Source: Candidatus Hebobacteria bacterium (GTDB taxonomy: Bacteria > Armatimonadota > Hebobacteria > Hebobacterales > Hebobacteraceae). Taken from it: 20,020 bases of DNA. The position numbers were made by a program, and so were the translations under genes. This document shows, piece by piece, positions 1 through 8,290 of the stretch; position 1 is the first letter of the stretch, and each line of letters opens with the position of its first letter. The notes beneath the pieces were generated by a model. That model saw nothing but the letters and a program-made list of their open reading frames with translations, was not told the origin of the DNA and made no database searches. The stretch is taken from NCBI GenBank assembly GCA_029821235.1, contig JALGTT010000007.1, forward strand, positions 1 through 20,020. Reading direction: 5' to 3'.

Positions 1-1745
1 GAAGTCCCTTCAGTGGGGAGCGGAGAAAGCGAAAGGCGCTCTTTCCACCTCTCGCCCTGCCGTTGCTGGCCGCGCTCACGCCCGATGATGTGGAGGTGAG
101 CCTGGTGGACGAGGTAGCTGGTCTTCGCCTCTGCCGAGCCCCCTGCATCGGAGTAACTCCACAGGTTCACTCGGTAGACATAATCCCAGTACGGGGACTC
201 GGCGGCGCCGCCCGTCCTCAGGCGGGTGGGCATGGCGATTCGCACGGTGCCGTCATCGCCTGTTCGCGCGTCGCCCTGGGCGACGAACTCTCCTCCGTAG
301 TACTCCTCCTCGAATCCGTACTCGAAGCCGGAGTAATCGAGGTCACGCTGGAGCGTCCAATGCACGTCCACCCCGGCGGCCGGAGCGCCGAAGTAGTATG
401 TGGCCTGCACGACTATCTCTTCTCTCTGCCCGCGCACAATCTGCGGCTTCTCGGGCCGTGCCGTGAGTTCCAACTCGGGCTTCAGGTAGCTGGAGACCGT
501 GATCGGCACCTGCCTGTCGAGGCCCCTGGCGCGGATGCGAAGGCGGTACCATCCCGTCCGGCCGTACTTCGGCAGGTCAACGAAGCCCGAGAAGGATCCC
601 TGCGAGTTCGTGCTCAGGGTGGTCTCGTATACGCGCAGGTCGTCCGGGTCGGTGACGGTGATCTTCACCTTGGTTTCGCCGGGGAGTTCGTAGGTCACGC
701 CCTCCTGCCGCCGAAGCACTCCCTTGTACCGCACGCGGTCCCCGGGCCGGTAGATGGGGCGATCGGTGAAAGCGTAGAGTCGAAGATGAGGACCCTCGCG
801 GCGAAAGTGGCGGGTGCGGTACGAGACCACATCGTCGCCCACGCTGGCCGTGTAGAGGAGGTATTTTCCTTGCAGTGAGCCGATGTCCAGCCTGGCGAGG
901 CCGTGGGCATCTGTTCGAGAGGCTCTGCCGCCGGCCGAGAAGCGGGCCCCCGCAACCGGCATGCCGCTTCTCAGGTCAGTGACATAGCCGACCGCCTGCT
1001 CTGCATCGGCTTTCACCAGCAGCCCGAGGCGGGACACGGTGATGACCCCGGCCGAGCGACAGCCCGTTTCGCCGGTGGCTACCAGGAGGTATCTTCCCGT
1101 GGGCAGCGCGCCGATGTTGGGGCGATGATAGAACATGCCCTCCCAATCGGCCGTCCCGGGGTGCTCCACGTGGGATGAAATGGGAGCAACATCCCTGACC
1201 TCGACGGCCTTCTGGAGGGCTGCCGGGTATTCGATCGCATCCCATTCGGAGACGTGGCGCCATTCCCGCACGCGGTAGATATCGAGTTGGTAGGAGGGAT
1301 CGAGGGCGAGACCGGATATCGCAACGCTGACCGCCTCTCCCGGGTAGAGGACGTCGTGATGGATGACCAGGTTGACGTGGGATGGGCGACGCGCCATCTC
1401 GAAATAGGACCGCGTCTTCGCCGGGCCCTCGACGATGGCCACCGCCTTCTTCAACGTGTGCCCGGGGGTCTCGGCGGCGAGTGTGTAGACGCCGACCGGC
1501 AGGTCGGTAAAGAGGAATCTGCCCTGCTCGTCGGCGTGGCCCGACACATACGCCGGTCCAGTGAGCGCAACCGATGCCCCCCGCGCCGGCCGCCCTGAGC
1601 CCCGGGCGATGAGCGCTCCGTCCAGCGATCCCATCGGGGGCTCCGCCTGCACGCGCAGGTACAGCCCCGCGCCGACTGCGGCGGCGACAACCAGCCAGAG
1701 CAAGACGGCCCCGGCCCGGCCCCACGAAGTCCAAGTGGCGAGCAT
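1..1745 (-). CDS. Membrane-anchored alpha-2-macroglobulin-like protein (MG2 domain), 3' end beyond window
   Basis: The frame is open from an ATG at 1745 to the left edge (581 codons, no stop), so the gene is partial. Residues 11-30 (AGAVLLWLVVAAAVGAGLYL) form a signal anchor placing the rest outside the cytoplasmic membrane. Residues 38-110 look like a carboxypeptidase-regulatory/transthyretin-like beta-sandwich (DEQGRFLFTDLPVGVYTL). A second such repeat lies at about 240-300. Residues 323-345 carry the MG2 hallmark (YAFTDRPIYRPGDRVRYKG), followed by further macroglobulin beta-sandwiches (430-550). Bacterial alpha-2-macroglobulins act as large envelope proteins that trap proteases, but the bait region and any thioester (CxEQ) would lie beyond the edge, so that function is not shown. 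The start is 7 bp after the stop of the upstream membrane-protein gene, suggesting co-transcription. The last 30 or so residues at the edge (RERGQQRQGERWKERLSL) do not resemble a macroglobulin strand. Confidence 0.85.
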   Translation of the reverse strand, partial: MLATWTSWGRAGAVLLWLVVAAAVGAGLYLRVQAEPPMGSLDGALIARGSGRPARGASVALTGPAYVSGHADEQGRFLFTDLPVGVYTLAAETPGHTLKKAVAIVEGPAKTRSYFEMARRPSHVNLVIHHDVLYPGEAVSVAISGLALDPSYQLDIYRVREWRHVSEWDAIEYPAALQKAVEVRDVAPISSHVEHPGTADWEGMFYHRPNIGALPTGRYLLVATGETGCRSAGVITVSRLGLLVKADAEQAVGYVTDLRSGMPVAGARFSAGGRASRTDAHGLARLDIGSLQGKYLLYTASVGDDVVSYRTRHFRREGPHLRLYAFTDRPIYRPGDRVRYKGVLRRQEGVTYELPGETKVKITVTDPDDLRVYETTLSTNSQGSFSGFVDLPKYGRTGWYRLRIRARGLDRQVPITVSSYLKPELELTARPEKPQIVRGQREEIVVQATYYFGAPAAGVDVHWTLQRDLDYSGFEYGFEEEYYGGEFVAQGDARTGDDGTVRIAMPTRLRTGGAAESPYWDYVYRVNLWSYSDAGGSAEAKTSYLVHQAHLHIIGRERGQQRQGERWKERLSLSPLPTEGT

Positions 1746-1752
1746 TGGCGAC

Positions 1753-3232
1753 CTACCCTTCGACATTCGGGCGGGACTGCCCGGCGGCCTGGGCGCGTGG
1801 CAGCAGTGCGAGCGCCGCGAGGATGACAACCCCGGCGATACCGATTACGATGCCGCGCGTGGGCCGCGACTGGTCCAGCATGAACTCTCCCCACCGCGGG
1901 AGCGAAAGCGCCCACACCGCGATCAGCATGGGGATGGTCGCCGGGATGTCTCCCCCGTGTGCGCTCCCATGGGACCAGAGAGGGATGGCCAATTGCGCCA
2001 CCCACAGCCCGATTAGGAGGCCCAGCAGCGCCTCGGGCCCCAGGCCGGCGAGCAGCACGCCCGGCAGCACCACCAGCGCGGCCATCTGCAGGATCAGGGA
2101 AACGGCCGAACGGCGAATGAAGTGAACTCCCCCCATCCAGAGCACGCCCGCGGTGAGTCCGACCAGGACGTAGTGGCGGCCGAATTCGAGGGCGACGCCC
2201 GCCCGAAACCAGTCCCCGAAGTACGAGAGGTACAGCCGGTAGGCGAGATAGAGCACCCCAAGACACAGAAACCAGTCGAGGGGACGCCTTCGGTCGTCCG
2301 CGCCTGCACCGAGCGCCAGCGCCAGCGGAATGCCGGCTGCGAGCATTAGCGACCCACCATAGCCCCCGGCGATATTGAATGAGAGCAGGAGCGCCATCAC
2401 CCCGAGCAAGACCGGAGCCGCCGTGCCAAAGCGACGGTTCGGGTTGGAGGCGGCCGTCGCCGCGACCAAGATGAAAGTCAACCACCCCAGCAGCACCAGA
2501 GAGGTGATCTCCGGGCCGAGGGAGATGTGCTCATAGCGGAACAGCAGGCTTCGGTGGAGCAGGCACCCGGCGGCCGCGAGCGCCACCGCCACTCCGGCAA
2601 TGCCCCATCGCGCCAGCCGCGTTCGTCCCAGGAGCAATGCCCCCACCACGGCCCCCAGCAGGCCGGCCGCGGCCGGAAGCGTGGGCAACGGCCAGTAGAT
2701 CCGCTCCGGCGCAAGCGAATAACGGGCCTCGCCTAGAAGCGAGCCGAATCCGAAGACTGCAGCGGCGAGTGGGAACAGCGTGATAGAGCGGTCGTCCGTT
2801 GACCACAGCAGCGGCGTCACGACCAGAAAGGCGCCGACCATGCCGCCGAGCAGAGCGTACTGGGGATCGGCGCGATAGATCGTCTGAGTCACCGCCACCC
2901 AGATGACCGCGATGCCGCAGGCCGCGGCAGTAGCGCAGATGCGCGATCCCGCACTCTCGGACGGTCGGGATACGCGGTGGACGACGATGGCCGCCAGCGC
3001 GGCGGCCGCGCCCAATAGGACGCCATATCCCATCTCCCCGCCTGGAGAGAACGGCGCGCGCGGGCAGGCACACGACGAACGCGACGATGGCCAGGGCCAG
3101 GCCCGCGAGAATACTCCTCCACACCGACGGGCCGGGGCCGGATTCTCCCTCTCGGAGCAGGCGGCTCGGCGCCATGCCGCCAATGGTGACAACTACGCCC
3201 AGCAGCAACACCGACGACCAGTACCACGTCAT
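1753..3232 (-). CDS. Polytopic membrane protein, reading frame broken by a frameshift near 3055-3062
   Basis: The product is a hydrophobic protein of unknown function with roughly 12-13 predicted membrane segments. Translation starts at ATG 3232 (MTWYWSSVLLLG) behind an AGAGGGAG Shine-Dalgarno. The first two membrane segments are in this frame up to CLPARA. The rest (GGEMGYGVLLGAAAALAA to the stop at 1753) is in another frame. The break falls in a GCGCGCGC tract. Adding one GC unit joins the frames without disturbing the text (CLPARAPFSPGGEMGYGV) and gives 493 aa, so either a slippage mutation or an assembly error is likely. An alternative is two ORFs, with the second starting at an internal ATG near 3034. 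The protein is co-directional with and 7 bp from the macroglobulin-like gene. I do not recognise a named family. Confidence 0.7.
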
Positions 3233-3276
3233 GGACGTCTCCCTCTGTCCGCTGTCTTGCCACCGAAGGCCAGCGC

Positions 3277-3305
3277 ATTATGACTCATTCCCGCCTGTTG
3301 GACAA
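3277..3305 (-). promoter_or_regulatory. Sigma70-type promoter for the membrane protein/macroglobulin unit
   Basis: On the minus strand, TTGTCC (3305-3300) and CATAAT (3282-3277) are separated by exactly 17 bp. The -10 matches 5 of 6 consensus positions and the -35 keeps the TTG. The predicted transcript start would be about 35-40 nt upstream of the ATG at 3232, with a Shine-Dalgarno between. The remaining sequence up to the hairpin at 3426 shows no ORF of note. Confidence 0.5.
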
Positions 3306-3425
3306 CCGTCTCCTTGTCATCCCTCCGGCCCTGGCTGCCGCAGCCACTCGCCCCAGGCCCGCGAGGCGGGGGCACAAGGGTTGGACACGCAAAGAGAGGG
3401 GGCGTTCCGCTCACACCAAGACATG

Positions 3426-3476
3426 AAGACAGCGGGACCGCGCCGGAAGGCAGGAAAGGCGTGGTCCCGCTGTCTT
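3426..3476 (-). terminator. Hairpin terminator after the beta-helix/PKD gene
   Basis: AAGACAGCGGGACC (3426-3439) pairs perfectly with GGTCCCGCTGTCTT (3463-3476), a 14-bp stem with a 23-nt loop. It begins about 22 nt beyond the minus-strand stop codon at 3499. The T-run after the stem is poor (TTCATGTCTTGG), so it may work weakly as an intrinsic terminator or mainly protect the 3' end of the mRNA. Flanking CCAAGAC/GTCTTGG can form an alternative pairing. Confidence 0.6.
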
Positions 3477-3498
3477 GGCTAGATGCTGAGAGGCGAGT

Positions 3499-5664
3499 CT
3501 AGGGATTCTGGATACTGTCCGAAGTCTCGTGGTTGTCGCCGGAGGAGTAGGGATACCCGGACTTGGTGAGATTGTCCACCGTACACGTGAAGGTGCCGCC
3601 GTCCGCATTCACCGGCGAGGTGAACACCACCTGTCCGTTGCTGTCCGTAACACCTGAGTCGTTCCCGGATACGCACCCCGACCAGGTGATCTCCACCGTC
3701 ACCCCCTCCAGGACCGCACAGTCCTGGTCGTGGACGGTGATGGTGGCGTCCGCATAGTAGCCCCGGCCGCTCGGCTTGCCGGTGCCCTTGTACTGGCCCA
3801 CCAGGTCGATCGCGCCCACGTGGCAGGAGGTCTGGGGCTGCTCGGAGACCGTGATGTAATCCGGCTTGGTCTCCGTGTCCGAGCCCTCCGCGTTGGCTGC
3901 CGTCAGGCTGACCGTGTAGGAGCCGACGCTGGTGTACTCGTGGCTGGGGTTCTGGGCGGTGGAAGTGCCGGAGTCTCCGAAGTCCCAGGACCACGAGGTG
4001 GGGCTGCCGCCAGAGGTGTCGGTGAACTCCACCGTCAGCGGCGCGGAGCCGCTGGTTGGGGAGCCCGTGAAATTGGCCGCCGGGGGCTGGGGGCCGCTCG
4101 CATACTCATAGGCCCCTATGTCCGGAGCCGAGCCGTCGTAGTCCAGAGTAACGGGATCGTTGTCCGCCCAGGAGATGCTGGACGAGACCTCAATCTCGTT
4201 GTTGGCGTAGTCCACGCTCACGATGGTGGCCTGCTGGCCGCCCACGCGGATCACGTCCGGGTCCACCAACCCCTTTCCGTCGGAGAAGTAGAGGGCATCG
4301 GCGACGGGGATGGTGGTGCCGGAGCCGGAGGAAGTGGTGTGGGTGAGGGGGCCGCCCGCGTCAATGCAGGGGCTGTCGGACTGGAGCGTGAAATCCCCGT
4401 TGTCTGGGTCCACCATCTTCGGGTTGGCTTCGATGTTGTCGGAGGCATAGTCGGGGAACGCTGTCTCATACTCCGCCAGCGTGTACTCCTGCTCCAGGTT
4501 GAGGGAGGAGAAGAGTTTCTGGCCGGGGGCGGTGTAGTAGAGGAGGTTGTAGTAGAACCCCGCGTCAGAGGGGAGCGGGTTCCAGTTGAAGGCTACCTGG
4601 ACGCTTTCGGTCATGTCGCCGCCATCGGTGAGGGTGGCTTTGTTCAGGTAGATGATGTTGTTCTTGAAGAGGTTGTCGCCGAAGGCGGCATTGGCGTCGT
4701 AATGGCTGAAGAAGATGCCCACGGCCTCCGGCAAGTAGCCGTTCTTGTAGAAGGTGTTGTGATAGAAGCGGTTGTGCTCGTCATACTGCGCGTCTGGGTC
4801 GTCCCACGTCGAGAGGACCACGCCGAAGCCGCAGTCGTGGAACACGTTCCGGCGCACGACGCAGTAGTTTCCCAGCCACTGGATGCCTGCGAACGCCTGG
4901 TTCGAACCCGCAGCCAGGGCGAATTCGTTGTTCTCGATCACAACGTGCTCGCTCTTGCGGAAGGGACCGGACCACTCGCTGTCATAGGTGCTGGTCACCT
5001 CCATGCACTTCTGATCCGGGTTGGAGAAGTAGTTGTTGCGGACCACCGAGTCATGCACCCCCGCCAGCAAGATGCATTCGTGGGCGCACGCACCGAAGGT
5101 GTTGTTCTCGATGAGGACGTTGTCAATCGCCATCATGTGGATGCTGTCCTCACCCCCGGAGTAGGAGCAGTTCGCAATGTAGATGTCGCTGCCCCCCTTG
5201 AACCAGGAGGCCTCGTAGGCTCCCGCGTTGGTGAAGGTGCAGTTGATGAAGGTGAGGTGGCTGGCGCCGTCGTTCGCCACCACCCACCAGTACACATTGT
5301 CAACGGAGATGCCGTCGAAGACTAGGTATGAGTTGTCGGGGATATAGATTCCCTCAGTCATACCCTGCAACAGGGGCGTCTCGCCGCTGGCCGCCTGGTA
5401 GGTGATGGGAGAGCCAGCCGTCCCGGAGTTGGCCGGAGCGATGCCGTCGGTGTAGGTCCCGCCGTGGAGAATGGCGGTGTCGCCTGCCTGCAGGTTTGCA
5501 TTCGCCGTGGGCAGATCCCACGGGTCGCCCGCCGAGCCGTCGCCTGACGACGAGCCGTTCGGGGCGACATGGTAGGTGGCCGCCAATACTGCCGAGCAAC
5601 TGCATAGGGCGGCCGTCAACAGGAGTAACAGCAGAGTCACGCCGATGCTGCGCATACGTGTCAC
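3499..5664 (-). CDS. Secreted right-handed parallel beta-helix protein with PKD and C-terminal Ig-like domains
   Basis: The product (721 aa) has a hydrophobic signal peptide (residues 1-29, ending VLAA before TYHVAPNGS). Residues 30-100 (GDGSAGDPWDLPTAN, GDTAILHGGTYTDG) are the usual N-terminal part of PbH1/DUF1565-like beta-helix proteins. Residues 100-400 carry many helix rungs with N-ladder text such as VLIENNTFGACAHECILL and SVVRNNYFSNP. This is followed by the typical NPKMVDPDNGDFTLQSDSPCID terminus seen in many such proteins (quoted across two helix turns). A PKD domain spans about 525-608 (SWSWDFGDSGTSTAQNPSHEY). An Ig-like domain spans 613-721 (DSNGQVVFTSP, GGTFTCTVDNLTKSGY). Beta-helix proteins of this kind bind or cleave polysaccharides; no catalytic residues are assignable. 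The start is GTG at 5664; ATG 5655 is an alternative. The upstream G-rich tract GGAAGGGGG is a poor guide to the start. Confidence 0.85.
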   Translation of the reverse strand: MTRMRSIGVTLLLLLLTAALCSCSAVLAATYHVAPNGSSSGDGSAGDPWDLPTANANLQAGDTAILHGGTYTDGIAPANSGTAGSPITYQAASGETPLLQGMTEGIYIPDNSYLVFDGISVDNVYWWVVANDGASHLTFINCTFTNAGAYEASWFKGGSDIYIANCSYSGGEDSIHMMAIDNVLIENNTFGACAHECILLAGVHDSVVRNNYFSNPDQKCMEVTSTYDSEWSGPFRKSEHVVIENNEFALAAGSNQAFAGIQWLGNYCVVRRNVFHDCGFGVVLSTWDDPDAQYDEHNRFYHNTFYKNGYLPEAVGIFFSHYDANAAFGDNLFKNNIIYLNKATLTDGGDMTESVQVAFNWNPLPSDAGFYYNLLYYTAPGQKLFSSLNLEQEYTLAEYETAFPDYASDNIEANPKMVDPDNGDFTLQSDSPCIDAGGPLTHTTSSGSGTTIPVADALYFSDGKGLVDPDVIRVGGQQATIVSVDYANNEIEVSSSISWADNDPVTLDYDGSAPDIGAYEYASGPQPPAANFTGSPTSGSAPLTVEFTDTSGGSPTSWSWDFGDSGTSTAQNPSHEYTSVGSYTVSLTAANAEGSDTETKPDYITVSEQPQTSCHVGAIDLVGQYKGTGKPSGRGYYADATITVHDQDCAVLEGVTVEITWSGCVSGNDSGVTDSNGQVVFTSPVNADGGTFTCTVDNLTKSGYPYSSGDNHETSDSIQNP

Positions 5665-5815
5665 GTCTTCACTACCCCCTTCCTAGTTTCTCGTCCCGCG
5701 TCTCGGGCGCTGTGCTTTTCCCCTTCACCTCCCTCCTCGGCCGGAGCCTCGACTACGCGACACCTTGCCAGTCCAGCGCCCGCGATACGATCGACTACGG
5801 GCATATCTATCATAC

Positions 5816-5875
5816 GTAGCGCGCATCGCCGCGGCGTGTATAATCATACTGCATATGTGTTCAATCGGACTGCAT
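5816..5875 (+). promoter_or_regulatory. Candidate promoter and direct repeat upstream of the amidohydrolase
   Basis: A perfect TATAAT lies at 5839-5844, about 92 nt before the amidohydrolase ATG. No convincing -35 is present at 5815-5821, which would fit an activator-dependent promoter. Downstream, ACTGCAT occurs twice (5848-5854 and 5869-5875), spaced 21 bp, or two helical turns. The rest of the 5665-5935 gap shows no gene. An in-frame extension of the amidohydrolase to 5765 is unlikely because it would cover this promoter. Confidence 0.4.
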
Positions 5876-5935
5876 CTCCTCACATCGGCAGGATGCCCGC
5901 GGCGCGATGGTGAAGCGAGACGGGGGGCAAATGCC

Positions 5936-6868
5936 ATGCAGCGAAAGGATGATGCGGTGACCTTATCAGTGGATAAATGGGTGGACTCTCACGTTCATCC
6001 GGGAACGGACGAAGGAGACGATTTGGACGAGTTGGCGAAAGGTCTTCGCGATGTGTTCGACCGGGAGGAAGTGGATCTCCGTTTCATTTCCTCCCCTGGG
6101 GGAAGTTGGCTGGATCGAGTAGCGGATTCCGAGGAGGGCGTTGCCGAGGCGCACGACCTGCTCAATCAACTGGTGAAGCGCTTCCCCAATCGCATGTATG
6201 GGAGTTGCATGGTCAATCCGCACTACCTGGACGCGTCGCTCGCGGTCATGGAGCAGTGTTTCGAGGAATGGGGCTTCGTCCAACTGGGGGAGTTGGTCAC
6301 GTACATGATGAACTACAACATGAACACTCCCGAGATGGAACGGATCGTTCGCAAGGCCGTGGAATACCGCGTTCCCATCCACGTACACGTCTCCACGAGC
6401 AACATGAAACCGCAGGGACATTTCGCCTCCGGGGAGGAGGAACTGGAGGACATGCTGGCGCTGGTGGACCGCGTCCCCGAGGGCAAGTACATCATCGCCC
6501 ACGGAATCGGGGCTCCGCTGATCCACCCTCCGGTGATCGAGACCTACCTCGGCATGATCGAGCGCAGGTACGGAAAGTGGCCGGACAACCTGTGGATCGA
6601 GATCATGCATTTCCACGCAGAGGGGGTTAAGGTGGCATTGCAACACATTCCCGCCGCGAGGATGCTGGCCGGGACCGACTGGACCCCCTCCCCGGAGCCG
6701 CCCTATCCGGCCTATGGCTCGGTCTTCGGGCCGGCCGAGGAAGAGCAGCCGTATCCCCCCTGTGTCGCCTCGCTGGTAGGATATCTCGTGGAGGCCGGGG
6801 CGGACGAGGCCGCAGTCAAGCGAATCGCGTGGCAGAACGCGTTCGAGATTTTCGGGCTCAAAGGATGA
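5936..6868 (+). CDS. Amidohydrolase_2-type metal-dependent hydrolase
   Basis: The 310-aa TIM-barrel enzyme, probably cytoplasmic, has the metal-ligand pattern of the amidohydrolase superfamily in order: H19-V-H21 (DSHVHPG) after strand 1, H149/H151 (VPIHVHVS), H189 (IIAHGIG) and D248 (AGTDWTP). Members hydrolyse or decarboxylate aromatic and cyclic acids, lactones or amides; the substrate here is not predictable. The length suits the Amidohydro_2 family (about 280-340 aa). ATG 5936 was chosen because the frame upstream contains the promoter, and a G-rich tract (GACGGGGGGC) lies 8-14 nt upstream. GTG at 5957 behind AAAGGATG is an alternative. The gene stops 9 bp from the convergent stop of the nitrilase-fold gene. 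Confidence 0.85.
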   Translation: MQRKDDAVTLSVDKWVDSHVHPGTDEGDDLDELAKGLRDVFDREEVDLRFISSPGGSWLDRVADSEEGVAEAHDLLNQLVKRFPNRMYGSCMVNPHYLDASLAVMEQCFEEWGFVQLGELVTYMMNYNMNTPEMERIVRKAVEYRVPIHVHVSTSNMKPQGHFASGEEELEDMLALVDRVPEGKYIIAHGIGAPLIHPPVIETYLGMIERRYGKWPDNLWIEIMHFHAEGVKVALQHIPAARMLAGTDWTPSPEPPYPAYGSVFGPAEEEQPYPPCVASLVGYLVEAGADEAAVKRIAWQNAFEIFGLKG

Positions 6869-6877
6869 AGCGGGAAA

Positions 6878-8218
6878 CTAGCGCAGGTCCTCGCGGTGCT
6901 GTTTGATGAACAGGGCCCGCAGATTCCCGTCCCAAGGGTCTACGTAGCGGCGGTTGAGGTCAATCTCGGCCACTGCGATGCCCCCCTCACTGGCATCCGC
7001 CTTCCACGCCTCGGCCAGCACCTTGCCGGTCGGATCGATGATCCAACTCGGCACATCGTATCCCGAGGTCACCAGGAACACGTGGTTCTCGATCGCCCGC
7101 GCCTTTATCAGCGTCCTGTCGCCGCCCCAGATGGGAACTATGATCAATTCCGCTCCCTTGAGCGCCATCAGTTCCGCCGGCTCCACGTACTGGACATCCC
7201 AGCAGATCATCATGCCGACCTTGCCGAAATCCGTGTCGAAGACAGGCGCCTCCTGGCCTGAGGTGACCCCTCCCTCGATCTCCTCGGCCGGAATGTACAA
7301 CTTGCGGTACTTGCCCACCAGTTTGCCGGTGCGGTCGAGGAGAATGGCGGTGTTGTATACCCCGCGGCCGTCGCGCTCGTTGTAGCAGGCTTCGATATAG
7401 CACTGATACTTCTTCGCCATTTCCCCCAGCAGGCGGGAGGTGGGCCCGGGGATGGGCTCGGCCGCCTGGACATAAGTGAGCGGAGAATCGACCATGGTGA
7501 TGCCCTCCGGCAGGCAGATGAGGTCCGGCTTCTCCCGGGCCGCCCGCGCGATCCACTCGCAGAACTCGCGGAGATTCTCGTCGGCGGAGGCGCTGCCGTC
7601 GGGATGACGATACTGGGGACGATAGTGGATGGTGGCGACTTTCACGATGCGCGGGGCGGGCGGTTCGATCTCTGCGAACCTGACATCATCCCACCACACC
7701 GTGCCACCCGGGCTCCACCCGAAGAAGAGTTCCAGCCGCACCGCGGTGGCGCCGTCGGGCGCGGGCGCTTCGGCCCACACATGCCTCCACCCGCCTCCCG
7801 CGTCCTCCGTGTGGTAGACGTACTCGGCCGGGCCGACCCGCTCGTCGTCCCCGTCGCGCCAGTTCAGCCTGGCCGTTACCGTCTGGCGCTCGTTCTTCAC
7901 TTCCTTGGTCAGGTAGTAGGCATCGAAACGATACCAGCTTCCGGGCGTGATGCCTTTCTGCGCAAAGGTCCATCCGCCGTACTGCACCCGCTCCTTGCAC
8001 TCGATGCGCAGCGAGCCGTCCCCGCCGGTGCGGGAAACATGAGGATCCACCGCGCACGTGGGCAGGATCTCATCCCGTGCGGCGCTCGGCCGCCAGTGCT
8101 GCTGGCACGTCGAGAACGATGTTTGGCTGAGCATGATTTCCCTCGCGTTGTCCGCCGTCGCAGGCGCACTCACCATCGGCACCACGAGCAGCAGCAATAG
8201 CAGTGGTAGATATCTCAT
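6878..8218 (-). CDS. Secreted carbon-nitrogen hydrolase (nitrilase superfamily) with N-terminal CBM-like domain
   Basis: The 446-aa protein starts at ATG 8218, directly after the strong Shine-Dalgarno GGGAGGTGAG; the longer TTG-initiated frame from 8242 would bury that site. Residues 1-21 are a signal peptide (MRYLPLLLLLLVVPMVSAPA). Residues 25-192 form a galactose-binding/CenC-like beta-sandwich (SLRIECKERVQYGGW, WYRFDAYYLT, GTVWWDDVRF). Residues 195-446 form the nitrilase fold with catalytic Glu238 (CLPEGI), Lys306 (KYRKLYIP) and Cys339 (MMICWDVQ). Nitrilase-superfamily enzymes cleave amides, nitriles or N-carbamoyl groups and most are cytoplasmic. The export signal plus sugar-binding-like domain suggests action on an amidated or N-acylated glycan outside the cytoplasm. 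It is the third gene of the operon with the transporter and heparinase-like genes (72-bp gap). Confidence 0.88.
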   Translation of the reverse strand: MRYLPLLLLLLVVPMVSAPATADNAREIMLSQTSFSTCQQHWRPSAARDEILPTCAVDPHVSRTGGDGSLRIECKERVQYGGWTFAQKGITPGSWYRFDAYYLTKEVKNERQTVTARLNWRDGDDERVGPAEYVYHTEDAGGGWRHVWAEAPAPDGATAVRLELFFGWSPGGTVWWDDVRFAEIEPPAPRIVKVATIHYRPQYRHPDGSASADENLREFCEWIARAAREKPDLICLPEGITMVDSPLTYVQAAEPIPGPTSRLLGEMAKKYQCYIEACYNERDGRGVYNTAILLDRTGKLVGKYRKLYIPAEEIEGGVTSGQEAPVFDTDFGKVGMMICWDVQYVEPAELMALKGAELIIVPIWGGDRTLIKARAIENHVFLVTSGYDVPSWIIDPTGKVLAEAWKADASEGGIAVAEIDLNRRYVDPWDGNLRALFIKQHREDLR

Positions 8219-8290
8219 CGGCCTCTCACCTCCCATTCGCAACTTCCGATACTCCCCGCGGATGCCCCGGGTTTCCTGGGCGCAGGCGAT

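Noticed and set aside
63..878. Long plus-strand open frame (271 codons)
   Set aside because: It is antisense to the macroglobulin-like gene, starts with TTG, lacks a ribosome site and its translation has no domain-like text; an artefact of high GC.
3730..5325. 531-codon plus-strand open frame
   Set aside because: Antisense to the beta-helix/PKD gene; the Val/Gly/Ala-rich repetitive translation is the mirror of its codons.
5765..5935. N-terminal extension of the amidohydrolase with a hydrophobic stretch
   Set aside because: It would span the TATAAT box and repeats, and the enzyme fold begins right after ATG 5936.
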